NCBI GenBank assembly: GCA_000969725.1
Contig: JXSR01S019210.1
Length of the DNA: 23,191 bases
Reading direction: 5' to 3' (one strand)
Source of the DNA: Ophiothrix spiculata
Taxonomy: Eukaryota > Echinodermata > Ophiuroidea > Amphilepidida > Ophiotrichidae
Each line of letters opens with the position of its first letter. Position 1 is the stretch's first letter. The position numbers and the translations under genes were made by a program. Under the pieces are notes generated by a model that worked only from the letters and a program-made list of their open reading frames with translations, had not been told where the DNA came from and searched no databases. Positions 9,527-19,251 of the stretch are shown here, one piece after another.

Positions 9527-10044
9527 AGGGGCATTGGACAAAATTTTGAAATTTTATTTGTGGATGATTTATACTTCATATGTTAGAAAACAACAGTCAA
9601 TTACCAAATATCGGGAAAATTTTGATCAAAACCTTAAGAAAAGTCAACAATTTGAATTTATTTTGTTTGTTGATTTTGGGTATGAGGCTATTCTCTAAAC
9701 GTATTTATTGATGCCATATATCCAGATAGAGCCTAAGATTTGTTTGTAAAACATTCCTTTCACATCATAGATTGCAGATAAATCAAAAGAAATTTGGAGT
9801 CTGCATTAGATCACCTGAAAAGGTCATTATTTTCAAAATTCAACTATAGAGGGCGGTGTTTATCGTTGTTGACAACGATAATAAAAATAAAAAATATCTA
9901 AACATTTTGATATACAGGGTTTGAATTTGACATCGCATTTTGCATGCTGTCATTATAACCGCTAATACTTCAAATAATGTAAAAATCTCAAAATGCTTAG
10001 GGAAGAAAAGTTAGGGGATGATGCTGAACTTGTCCAATGCCCCT
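9527..10044. mobile_element. TTAA-flanked (piggyBac-type) non-autonomous element, copy 2, inverted to copy 1
   Basis: A 518-bp element between TTAA at 9523-9526 and 10045-10048. Its ends are AGGGGCATTGGACAAAATTT and the inverse of AGGGGCATTGGACAAGTTCA. It aligns along its whole length with the reverse complement of 1147-1665, sharing for example TTGTTGACAACGATA and CACATCATAGATTGCAGATA (in copy 1 TGTAATTTATGATGTG). It lies in intron 4 of the TDRD7-like gene. Confidence 0.88.
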
Positions 10045-11120
10045 TTAAGTTATGGTTATCAACTACTGAAATATTTACTTCTTTGTTAAAAAAGTACCAC
10101 ACTGTTTACTTCGGGTCCTCAAAAACACACTTTTGCCTGTAACATCAAATAAGACTTCAGAATTGCAATATATAGGTGATGATTCATTCAAATAAATGAA
10201 AGTGGATGTCAAATTATTGCTCGAAGAGAACGATTTCTGTTAAATGTGGATTGAGGTGTGGGGATTGAGGTGTGCATTATAAGTAGCAGCATTAAGTGCA
10301 TATTGGGGTGGAATTTTATGGAGGGTGATGAGAGTAAATTTGGATTCTCCCTGAGTTTGTGAGTGTCTTTGAGGTCGCTTCCATTGAGTTTAAGTGAAAT
10401 ATTCGGCAGTTTATAAGAATCTTAATGGAATCTGTGTGCTTTTGTTTGCGAGTCATTGGCAATATGGAAATTTCAGTCCTGGGACAAAAACATCAAAGTT
10501 TACCAACACAGAATAAGTGTGCAAACTTTGAAGAACACATTGTTCTTATATTCCACTTTGTGCCAGTGGTGACCTTCATTCTTATTTTCTTGACTTTTGC
10601 TTCCTTTCCATGATCAATGCAGTGAAAATGAATATGAACAAGTAATTTGATAGTTGACCGAATCAGAGCACAACCTCCTTTTTACAGACATTTTTGGACC
10701 AAACAACGGATGGACAAATGAACAATTCAGACAAGAGAATTGTGTTAAAATCTGCATTGACAAGTGAATAACATATAAATATGGTGTGATAAGACTGGCA
10801 ATATTATACTTGACAATTAAGTTACAAACATGTAATTAAATGAGGGATACATGATTTTTTAAATAATTATTAAATACTAGGATAAACAGAGTAATCCGTA
10901 TAAAGGAGGTTCAGAAAAAAGGTTGGTCTGTATCCAAATAAAGTGTGCTAAATTATGTTGGTGTAGAAAATAGTTATTCTGAAATGAGAAATCACATCGG
11001 GTCTCTTTAAGACCAATTAAGCTGAACCCATACTTGACGCAAACACATACCTGAGCACATGAACACTTGATTTTGCACTCAAAAATTCAATGTTAACGTG
11101 ATGTATGTATGTATTCCGTC

Positions 11121-11372
11121 ATGTGAGTGCAAGAAAGTCATAAAGCTGCCATATTATATTTATTTAACACCAGGTTTCTAGGATGCAAAAATGTCTTCAA
11201 AATGTCTCTCCCATATGCCAGTGGCTCTTGAAATGGTTCTCCAGATGGCATCATCACCTGAAGAACCATTTTAAGAGCCACTGACCCAAGACTGGACATT
11301 ATACAGTGTGCTATTCTAATTACTGACAAATGAAAGCTATTGCAGATACAACTTTATTTCTTACACTCACAT
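11121..11372. mobile_element. Foldback element, copy 1 (ATGTGAGTG ... CACTCACAT)
   Basis: A palindromic element of about 252 bp. Its outer ends are ATGTGAGTGCAAGAAAG and the inverse ATGTGAGTGTAAGAAAT. In the middle a strong hairpin has arms CAGTGGCTCTTGAAATGG and CAGTGGCTCTTAAAATGG (inverted). A second copy lies at 11602-11850. Confidence 0.85.
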
Positions 11373-11601
11373 GAAAAATTCAACTTTCAATGTTCTTCAC
11401 ACAATGAATGATATAGAGGATGAAAAAGTGTTGTTTGGTTAAACTGAAAATTGATATATGTGAACCAAAGTTGTGTTGAATAATTGTGTATTTGAGAAGA
11501 AATAAAATGGAAAGTCAGTGCATTTTTTGCTTCATCATTTACTTTTTCTCATTATGATTGGCCACTTTCCAAAAAGGTGGAGAACCCCTGGTCCAATCAT
11601 A

Positions 11602-11850
11602 TTAGTGCAAGAAAGTGATCTGCAATAGCTGTATTTGTCATAAATTTGCCATGCACCTGTGTACAATGCCCAGTCTTGATGAGGCAGTGGCTCTGAAAAA
11701 GGTTCTTCAGGTGACAATCATCTGAAAAACCATTTCAAGAGCCACTGATATATGGGAGATGAATTTTGAGGCTTTTGTCACATTCTAGTGACAAGGAGTT
11801 TGAAAGATATCACATATGGCAGCCATTGTAGATGCAACTTTCCTGCACTC
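11602..11850. mobile_element. Foldback element, copy 2
   Basis: Same design as the element at 11121-11372. The ends are AGTGCAAGAAAGTGATCTGC and the inverse GAGTGCAGGAAAGTTGCATC, with a central hairpin GCAGTGGCTCT / AGAGCCACTG. The left part also matches the reversed right half of copy 1 (CTGCAATAGCT, CCAGTCTTG), as expected for a palindrome. It ends about 140 bp from exon 4 of the TDRD7-like gene, in the intron. Confidence 0.83.
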
Positions 11851-11992
11851 TTGAGTTGTGATGTAACATCATTTTGTCAAGCTCACTCAAAACTATCTAC
11901 AAAATAACTGTGAATTCCAAACAGCACACAATTTGTATAAATTATCAAACAAAAATCCTGGCCTAAGAGAACACACTACATCAAGTACATAC

Positions 11993-12552
11993 CCTGGCTA
12001 GATTCTGCGCCTGCTGCCTTCTTCTGTTCTCCTTCTCAATATCTTTCGATCGTTCCTCCTCTATCTGTCTTTGCATCTGCTTCAGGAATCGAGGTGCCAG
12101 TGTCCTTGGAGCCTGATCTTTGGTAACACGTTGTCTCACAGAAGATGATGATGACGATGAGGATGGAGGCTGTTTGCCATCTTTGGACGTAACCGATACA
12201 AATGCAGATTTTCCTCCTTGTGCATTGTTGGACTCACCTCCGGATGAAAAGGAGGAAGACGAAGGACCCTGAGATTTTGTAAAAGTTTGTGTCGGTTCTT
12301 GTCTTGTGTATTGTTTAGAGACATTATTGTTTGTGAAACCTTTGTTACCAAAGGAACTTTTTGCCGGTTCTTGCCTTGTGTCTTGTTTGGAATCATTATT
12401 ATTGTTTGTGTAACCGGTGTTACCAAAGGAACTTTTTGCAACTAATGGTTTTCTCTGATCTGGCACTTTGGCAGATTTGTAAGTGCTTGACAAACTTTTG
12501 CTGTTATACGATGACGATGGTGAAGACGAACGGTATGATAGGTTGGGACCTC
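11993..12552 (-). CDS. TDRD7: TDRD7-like gene, exon 4: long disordered linker with charged helix
   Basis: The largest exon, 560 bp. The acceptor TTGATATATTTCAG lies above 12553 and the donor GTATGT starts at 11992. It supplies GA to the split glycine, then 186 codons ending AGG on a codon boundary. The protein is Ser/Asn/Gln rich and has three visible parts: a diverged duplicate segment beginning KSSFGN (12290-12436), an eight-serine run, and a charged helix (FLKQMQRQIEEERSKDIEKE followed by NRRRQQAQ). No folded domain is recognised. In TDRD7 the first and second LOTUS domains are joined by a long unstructured linker, whereas in TDRD5 they are close together. The length here therefore favours TDRD7. 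The intron above it holds the TRIM gene. Confidence 0.88.
12290..12436 (-). repeat. Diverged 25-residue tandem repeat in exon 4 of the TDRD7-like gene
   Basis: Unit 1 (12436-12362) encodes KSSFGNTGYTNNNN followed by DSKQDTRQEPA. Unit 2 (12361-12290) encodes KSSFGNKGFTNNN followed by VSKQYTRQEPT. They differ by one codon in length and a handful of substitutions, so the duplication is older than the one in the TRIM gene. It lies in the disordered linker. Confidence 0.9.
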
Positions 12553-12723
12553 CTGAAATATATCAACAAAAGAAAGCAAATCAAATCAATTAAATAAATA
12601 AATACATGGGATGTTTAGTGTGCTATGCTTCCCTTATTTGTAATTCCAAGCAGCCTAAACACACTTTATTTTAATCTTATAAAAATTTGGAGTTTTGCAC
12701 TGAATCAATCATTTCAAAGCATA

Positions 12724-12954
12724 AGGGGCGCACCATTAGATTTCCAAGGGGGAGCAGGAAGTTGGGTTCGGGGTGGAATTTTTTTTTTCGCGTCCCGTTC
12801 GGGGACAAATTTTTTTTTCTTGGAAATTACTGTTTTTTCCCCTATTTCATGTTCAGGGGTGATTTTTTTTTTCTTCTGCCTATGGAGGAAGAATTTTTTT
12901 TTTTCTAAAAACTTCCTGCTCCCCCCCCCCCTGGAAATCTAATGGTGCGCCCCT
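12724..12954. mobile_element. MITE with termini AGGGGCGCACCATTAGATTT
   Basis: The left end AGGGGCGCACCATTAGATTT and the following CCA, G-run and AGCAGGAAGT recur inverted at the right end, ending 12954. The interior is long T-runs with small GC-rich islands, itself semi-repetitive (TTTTTTTTTCTTGG, TTTTTTTTTCTTCTG). From memory, similar ends occur in several marine invertebrate genomes. No clear target duplication. The open frames across it are low complexity. Confidence 0.87.
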
Positions 12955-13714
12955 AATATGTATTCAGTGATAATATAAGACACCTAAACTTCACAGCTTT
13001 TAACTGTTACCCAAGTAAGCTCTATTCATTACCATGTATCAATTCAGGTTCTTCCACAACCCAACGAGCGCTGAACCTTGATCAACTCTGATAAGGATCA
13101 AAATATGATATGGTGTTATTAAGTGCAACACAGAAACCAATTTTTCAACTCTTTGATTTTAATCTTAAACTAACATCAAACAACAAATACAAATATGTAA
13201 CTTTTACAAAATTGGAAGCGCAAGATAACTAATTGACCATAAACTTCAGAAATTGTCCAATTTCTTTCTTAAGAACATTCACACTTCCGTGCGTTATATT
13301 TGATGGACATCCTGTCGGTCAATCCATTACGCATAGAAATAAAATAGAAGCTTTCACAATTACAGCAGTCCAATACCTGGGAAATTCACGGTCACATAGA
13401 ATGCGTTTATAATGTAAATAATATAGGTAATCATCTATATCTATTATAAGCTTAAACATTAAAATAACTTGCATTTATTGATTTTAAGCCTGTCGAATCG
13501 TAACACACGTTAAATTCGTCGGTCAAAAGCTAACACACAAATTTGCGCTTCTGGCAAAAACATCACTAAAAGATTTTTCCAAGCACATCAATCTTGAGCA
13601 ATTGTGGCAATTTGGTCAGCTCATGAAAATAGGAATTAGCAGCTGACATCTCATGATCATCACCCCAACAGATATAAAATAAGTAAGAGCAGGGCTTCAT
13701 TTTTTAAAAATGCT

Positions 13715-13860
13715 GAAGAGATATAAATTACTCTCCTGAAAGGTTCAAGGAGAGTTACGAGGAGAGTGATTTGAGGTCACACCATTAGATATAAGCTTTT
13801 TTTAGCAGTTTGAGGTGAGCTAAATATTGCTCTCTTAAGAGACTGTTTAGGCGAACATAG
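13715..13860. repeat. Fragmentary repeat related to the element at 21649-21895
   Basis: ACTCTCCTGAAAGG, GGAGAGTTACGAGGAGAG and GAGAGTGATTTGAGG resemble phrases in the 21.7-kb element (ACTCTCCTTAAATG, GAGGAGAGTGATTTGCAGC). It looks like a diverged copy, but the boundaries are uncertain. Confidence 0.4.
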
Positions 13861-14525
13861 GAGATAAATATGAAGGCCTGTAAGAGGTATGAGGATGCCC
13901 AGGTCTCCTCTTGCCAAGTGTTGTACGTAGAAAGCACAGGAAGACAAAGGATGTGCCCCAGGACCCTCAGTTGTCACCTCCTCACGCAGCAGACAAGGGG
14001 TTCAAAACACTACCCTACGAATGGTTCACATGCAACATTGCTGAACGGTACCTATGACATTGCTATTTACTATTCTAAATACTCTTTTTAGCCCAAAAAT
14101 GATGTCTATTTACTCCACACATGTCAAGACTATTATTTTAAAAGAAACTAAATATTTATATTGCTTGTGTGCGTTATAACTGCTGAAATCTTCCGTGTGT
14201 TATACGGGGGTCAGTCATATTGACGGAAGACACTTCACAGCAAATTTGATAAATTGGATAGCCCCATGCTTTCAGATTGATGACGTATTGACTTCCGGGT
14301 AACAGTCTGTTCTTATGTGCATTATTTTTTGACTGACATTTCCGTGACAAATTTTAAATCTTTGTAATTTTAAAAATATGTTGCTATTACTTCTCATTAA
14401 TATTTTATGAGTAACAAATGTTTTCATATTTCAAGTGGTAAGAATGTTTTTTTTTTCCTCATAGGCATTATTTTTGGAACAAACCAATACTAAAAGCAAT
14501 ATCCTTGATACGTTTGACAGACACA

Positions 14526-15560
14526 CTAATGCACGTTAGGGTTAATTTCAAATGATTTATAAAAGTTGTTCCTTGAGCTTAGAGTTGTGATTTTGTGCAA
14601 TATTACAAAGACCAAGATGTATCTTAAAAACGGAACATAACTAAGCTGAGAAATTTCAATTTTTAAGTCCTTACCAGATGAAGTAACAAGTTCACCAAAA
14701 TTTGAAAACATCAGTTGTCCTGGTTCCAGGTAGAGAATAGTCATATCATTAGGCAGTGAATCATCTTGTTTTTTTAATATAGAAAGTTTGTTTATTCGAC
14801 TGATTGTTGATTTATTGCATTCGGTTTGTTCTTCTTTTAGAATTTTGATGCGCATTCGATATGTTGTTTCAATGTTTTGAATAATCTTCTTCTCCCAGAT
14901 TTTCACTTCAGCAAGTACATGCTGAACACGAGTTTTGATATCTTGTTCAGCTTCATTCCTGGCCCATTTCAGTTTTCTTTCAAGATCCTTTAATTTGCAT
15001 CTTTTCATTTCGTTTCGTTTTTCATCTTCTTCCATGACTTTTTTTAAATCTCTTATTTCATGCTGTGGTTTAGGATGCTTGAGCACAAGGCAAATTTGAC
15101 AAACTGAAACACTACATGTTACACAAAAGAAATACTGACGCTCTCCGATATGATTGGGACACATGGGTACTTCAATTTGTTCAGTACTACTCGAACCAGC
15201 TGCCTTGATAAAGTTCTCAACCATTTTCTTCAAACGTAGATGCATGGGTACTTCAATTTGTTCAGTACTACTCGAACCAGCTGCCTTGCTAAAGTTCTCA
15301 ACCATTTTCTTCAAACGTAGGTTAGACTTTAAGTTGGTCAATCCTCCTTGAGGTAGGACTGTAATATGGCGACATTCTGGACACTCAATTGTAGGTTTCT
15401 TCTGAAAATATTCCTCGAGACAATCATAGCAATATGTGTGAGGGCAGTCCAAATCTATGGGTTCTCTTAAAAGATTCAAGCATATACTACAAGTCAAGTC
15501 CTTTTCAATCGTATTCACAGGGATTGATGCAGTTGCCATGTTTTGTAAACTTTCTTTCAT
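14526..15560 (-). CDS. TRIM-type RING/B-box2/coiled-coil protein, nested in an intron
   Basis: An open frame of 344 codons on the minus strand. The likely start is Met8 at 15539, whose context AACATGG is much better than that of Met1. A RING finger (C3HC4) uses C24, C27, C39, H41, C44, C47, C60 and C63. A B-box2 uses C134, H137, C146, C149, C154, C157, H162 and H167. A long charged coiled coil follows (about 170-270). RING plus B-box plus coiled coil defines the TRIM family of E3 ubiquitin ligases. A donor-like CATCTG|GTAAGG lies at 14674, after the peptide FGELVTSSG. The last 48 residues look unlike protein and may be intron read-through, in which case the exon is 14675-15560. No NHL, SPRY or other C-terminal domain is visible. 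It lies wholly inside intron 3 of the TDRD7-like gene. Confidence 0.82.
   Translation of the reverse strand: MKESLQNMATASIPVNTIEKDLTCSICLNLLREPIDLDCPHTYCYDCLEEYFQKKPTIECPECRHITVLPQGGLTNLKSNLRLKKMVENFSKAAGSSSTEQIEVPMHLRLKKMVENFIKAAGSSSTEQIEVPMCPNHIGERQYFFCVTCSVSVCQICLVLKHPKPQHEIRDLKKVMEEDEKRNEMKRCKLKDLERKLKWARNEAEQDIKTRVQHVLAEVKIWEKKIIQNIETTYRMRIKILKEEQTECNKSTISRINKLSILKKQDDSLPNDMTILYLEPGQLMFSNFGELVTSSGKDLKIEISQLSYVPFLRYILVFVILHKITTLSSRNNFYKSFEINPNVH
15162..15323 (-). repeat. 81-bp in-frame tandem duplication inside the TRIM gene
   Basis: Two adjacent 81-bp units (15162-15242 and 15243-15323) match over about 78 bp with a single clear difference, which changes Ser91 to Ile118. Each encodes 27 residues containing LRLKKMVENF and AAGSSSTEQIEVPM, so the linker between RING and B-box is doubled without breaking the frame. 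The near identity suggests a recent event or an assembly artefact. Confidence 0.93.
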
Positions 15561-17631
15561 AAATGTTGTAGATCAAATATTTTGTACCACGAGTTGTCTA
15601 GTAAGCACATACATCAGTTTTCATCCACATGTTCATAAAACACCCAGGTAAAACCACTATTATTATTATTAGGCCTATAATAGGCGATTCATGTTGAAAA
15701 AAGTGTTCCATGTGGCCCATATCTCTAGATGGCACGTAAGTTTCAATCAGTACTGTATTCTAATGTAGTGATTCCGATTCTAAAAACGTTCCAATCAAAA
15801 AATCAGTCTCAACCAAAGAAAAACTAGATCCAAAGTTTTGCTGCAACATCGATTGCAGTAGCCTACAGTACAAATATTAGGTGGTTTAGACTTGCTATCA
15901 TGTAGCAAAGTTCAACTGAGACCATTTTCCTGTAAATGTTATTGTCAATTGAATTATCTGCAGACTTTGCCCCCTTTTCTAAATTGGTTCCTTGATTCCC
16001 AATCATTATAGAGTGTGACATAACAAAAATGCATCACCTTTGTTTCACCTTCTGTTTTTGAAACTAGGCCTATTTGCTGAAATAAAAAACTATTTCATAA
16101 TAACAACAATAATGGTTTATCTTTCATTCTGGAATTTCAGCCCTAATTAATAATCAGTCCAACCGTTTTGATTTTAAGCAATTGTATTTCACTGTTGTCT
16201 ATACTTCACTGCGTAGATTTATTTATGGTTACCATAATTGACACATTTTCACCATATATCTCCAAAACTGAACAAGTTTCAGCCATACATTTTCACATAG
16301 GTTGTGAGAAAAATATAAGCAATATTTTGATATCAAAATCTCATAAAAGTTTGAAAATGAATAGACCAATCGGTCCATGCTCCTTTAAGCAATGAGGTGT
16401 CATATGATCAATTGCTTGGTACCCTGAAAATAAGTATTTCTTTCACATAAAGTGCCATGATGCCTTTTAAAATTGCCGGTCTTGCTCATCTAAAATATCA
16501 ATTGTCAAATACGGAAGCTTTGTTCAAATTAATGATATTTTCTTCATATACCGGTCCAGATAAGATATCACAGCTTTAACATCATTGAAAAATATTTATC
16601 TCACCACAATATTTGAATTTGTACAAAGGCGACACACCACAATAGAGCTTCCCATTGACTTACTGTACAAAATGGCTTCCTAAAAACACCCGAGAACTCA
16701 ATAATAAAGCAACTGGTTGCTTCAACACTGCCTTTTCTCAGATGATTATGATCTCTTCTAACACAAAATGATGATAAAAGAACACCTTCAAGGCAAACAT
16801 TTCAAGAAATTGGACGCTGAAGTATAACGCCCCCTATCACTGAGAGCCGAATTTTGTATTTCAAGAATCAAGCGCAAATTAAGGAAAATCCTTTAAATTT
16901 TACCAAATTGGTCTGGAGATCAAAAATGGCATCAGAGCATCTTTAAATAAACCTAACTTTATGATTAGAACAAAATATTGACCAATCATATTGCCCTTCC
17001 ATACGTTTTGAAGTCCTGTTTTTAGAAGGGCAGTCAATTTTGCCGATTTTAGAAATACCGGATTGCGAGTGCTAGTTATTTAGTGTAGTGCGCCCACAAA
17101 TTTGCCCTTTACTCTCAATAATGCTTTCCTTGTTTCACATAGTATGTTGCACTCACTACCCATTTCAGGGGGGGTAGGACATGACGTCATGAGAATTTGA
17201 AACTCCCATTCAAAAAACTTGAATTTTAACTAACGCTCAAAAATTTCATTTTATGCCCTTAATTTAGTGTATAAACATATGCAGATTCCAAAACCGTTGG
17301 GGTTGGAACTTCAACCCCAGAAAACTAAAAAGATATTCTGAATGTTTTGAAGAACTACTTCTCTTGTTATTTACGCATTGAAATATACGGGCGATACCAC
17401 GGATGAATACGAATCAATTCTGAGTAAACAGTCTGGGTAAACAGGCAATTTATTACGCAGCCACCCTCCTCTGAGCCATTTGATATTCATAGATGTAGAA
17501 CATCAAAATTAAATGAAGACTTACTTATTTTTATACAATTCTCATTCATACTAGAAAAGCCAAATTCACAATCAACGCAAATACAAACTCACAAAGCATG
17601 TGCAGATCAATGTTGGCGCTAGAAAATAATT

Positions 17632-17750
17632 TAAGGGGTCCACTGGACCCTTTAAACATCCCAATTTTCAAATTTAAGGGGTCCGATGGAATTTCAAGGG
17701 GTCCGACGGACCCTTTAACCCCCCTATTTTTTGAAATTTAAGGGGTCCAA
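17632..17750. repeat. AAGGGGTCC repeats and palindromes
   Basis: AAGGGGTCC occurs four times. Two copies meet their inverse directly to form palindromes: AGGGGTCCACTGGACCCTTT and, about 60 bp later, AGGGGTCCGACGGACCCTTT. Two lone copies lie between and after these. Confidence 0.85.
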
Positions 17751-17772
17751 TTTGAATTTTAAGGGCTTTAGA

Positions 17773-18041
17773 AGATTTTTTACCATCCTGCTAAGTATTT
17801 ATTATAATTTAACAAAAGGACTCCACTTCAGAATGTACCATTTTGCAGTCAATTTTATTGCGTCCAATTGTACCCTTTACACTTTAGCATTTTCCAAATC
17901 AAAGATTTTTTACCATCCTGCTAAGTATTTATTATAATTTAACACATTTTAAAGGACTCCACTTCAGAATGTACCATTTTGCAGTCAATTTTATTGCGTC
18001 CAATTGGACCATTTACACTTCAGCATTTTCCAAATCAAAGG
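17773..18041 (+). repeat. 130-bp tandem duplication
   Basis: Unit 1 (17773-17902) and unit 2 (17903 to about 18041) start AGATTTTTTACCATCCTGC and end CATTTTCCAAATCAAAG. Unit 2 has about 9 extra bases (CACATTTTA region) and a few substitutions. Confidence 0.93.
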
Positions 18042-18384
18042 TTTTTTTTCATAAAAACCGCGTCAAAAACGCGATCTAGCGCGAACGTTGGTGCAGATTG
18101 AAGTTTTGAGCAGTTCAAATATATCGATATCAAAACGGAACACCTGCGTCAATGCAAATCGAGTCGAGGAAAGCTGAACTATCATTGCATTTTTGTGTTG
18201 TTGGCTGCCAAAGTCCATTTGCGTTTTTGATTGTGAATTCAATTGCTGTGTCTTTTGCGGTGAAAATTATCAGCTTTGCAATTGCATTAATTTGAGATTG
18301 AATTTAGCTTGATCCTGGCAAAAAAAAAGCTTGCAGATCCAGATGATTGGAATGAATAGCTTTACAAACAGACACAATAATTAC

Positions 18385-18481
18385 CATAAGTTCTGCTAGT
18401 TTGCGGTCTTGGTGGCGGTCTATATGTTGGCCGTGGGAAAGCTGCTGGTCTGGACGGTGGTGTTCTGTGAACTGGTGGGCC
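18385..18481 (-). CDS. TDRD7: TDRD7-like gene, exon 3: proline/arginine-rich linker
   Basis: A 97-bp exon between the acceptor ATTTTTGTAG and the donor GTAATT at 18384. It starts on a codon boundary, as the previous exon needs, encodes 32 residues and leaves one G. The next exon begins with GA, so the split codon is GGA (Gly). The peptide begins GPPVHRTPPSRPAAFPRPTY and goes on RPPPRPQTSRTY: low complexity, Pro and Arg rich, probably disordered, following the first LOTUS domain. A second frame is also open here, but only this one joins both neighbours in phase. The exon is small and its donor weak, so it is slightly less certain than its neighbours. Confidence 0.78.
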
Positions 18482-18580
18482 CTACAAAAATGTATAAAAC
18501 AGGTTGAACATTGTACAATGAAAATAATAAATATTCCAAACAGTGATTGCAATTTTTTTTTTTTTTTTTGCAACCAGGGC

Positions 18581-18745
18581 TAGAAATACTAGGAGTATAC
18601 AAATACAACATGGTTTGAGGATGATCGAGACTTCCTCCCTCGGCTGCGCCTCGGAAGGAAATCTCGAACATCCAACACCTCAGGGACAGTATTTTGCAAT
18701 ACTTCTCCGAAATAAACCATGTTGTATTTGTTTTACTACACCTCA
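18581..18745. mobile_element. Hairpin MITE with arms CAAATACAACATGGTTT
   Basis: CAAATACAACATGGTTT at 18600-18616 is perfectly inverted at 18714-18730. Outward similarity (AGGAGTATA against AGGTGTAGTAAAA) suggests the element is somewhat longer. The core has a second hairpin, CCTCGGCTGCGCCTCGG. It lies about 100 bp upstream of exon 3 of the TDRD7-like gene, next to a poly-T run at 18553-18569. Confidence 0.78.
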
Positions 18746-18831
18746 AAAAAGTCAGAATATAACATGGAAATAAATTTAAAAGTTAATAAATTTTGCACTT
18801 TGCCGTGAGCCATACGGTAGTACCATGCGGA

Positions 18832-18945
18832 AGTTTTTACTACTTTCCCCGCGTGTGTAAAACACACAGACGCAACGTGTTAACGCATCCCCGCGCGACT
18901 GTACTTGAGTATTAACGCATACACGGAAAAGTAGTCAAAAATACT
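18832..18945. repeat. CpG-rich foldback
   Basis: AGTTTTTACTACTTTCCCCG at the left is approximately inverted at the right as AGTATTTTTGACTACTTTTC. The interior has GTGTGTAAAACACAC and GTTAACGC repeats. Probably a short MITE; ends uncertain. Confidence 0.6.
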
Positions 18946-19251
18946 TTTTACGCGTCTCAACTATTTGACCAATAAAAAGACTGTATTAACTTATAAATAT
19001 TCAAGAGGTGTAGTAATCAGAAAATCCACTCTCGCAGGGACTTGTATACTAATAGGGTACAGTCAACCGCTCATTTTCAGAAATATTTTGTGCTTTGTAA
19101 TTCAGCAACCAATAATTAATACAAAAGTATACATATCTAGATGTGGATTCATATGTAGAAAGAAGACAATGATTAATGTATAGGTCAGATTTGGACCAAA
19201 ACTGTTTTGATTTTGGACCATGAGTCAAGAAAGATCAAGACATAATATATT

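Larger units (their letters stand above)
6105..11992. other. Intron 4 of the TDRD7-like gene
   Basis: Contains the hAT MITE, TA-flanked element, microsatellite, two hairpin MITEs, TTAA element copy 2 and two foldback copies. Between them (6105-6700, 7550-7860, 8240-8840, 9000-9520, 10050-11110, 11373-11600) I see only AT-rich non-coding sequence. Exceptions are a near-palindrome CCACTTACATGTAAGGTGG around 6365 and a doubled GGATTGAGGTGTG at 10248-10274. Confidence 0.65.
17562..18240. mobile_element. Inverted-repeat element with internal palindromes and tandem duplication
   Basis: AATTCACAATCAACGCAAAT at the left is inverted at the right as AATTCACAATCAAAAACGCA. Further in, ATCAATGTTGGCGCTAGA pairs with ACCAACGTTCGCGCTAGA. 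The right arm carries about 90 bp that the left lacks. Between the arms are GGTCC palindromes and a 130-bp tandem duplication. No transposase and no clear target duplication. It lies just beyond exon 3 of the TDRD7-like gene, in intron 3. Confidence 0.6.
12553..18384. other. Intron 3 of the TDRD7-like gene, host of the TRIM gene
   Basis: Besides the TRIM frame it contains the GGGGCGCACC MITE, a fragmentary repeat, and the inverted-repeat element at 17562-18240. A more GC-rich patch at 13870-14050 has open frames on both strands but matches nothing I know. A (TTA)n microsatellite lies near 15658. The stretch 15700-17550 shows nothing recognisable. Confidence 0.65.

Noticed and set aside
12625-12942. 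Phe-rich open frames as genes
   Set aside because: They are translations of T-runs inside a MITE.
18304-18573. Alternative reading frame of exon 3 (AHQFTEHHRPDQQ...)
   Set aside because: It would not match the phase of exon 2. The Pro/Arg-rich frame fits both neighbours.
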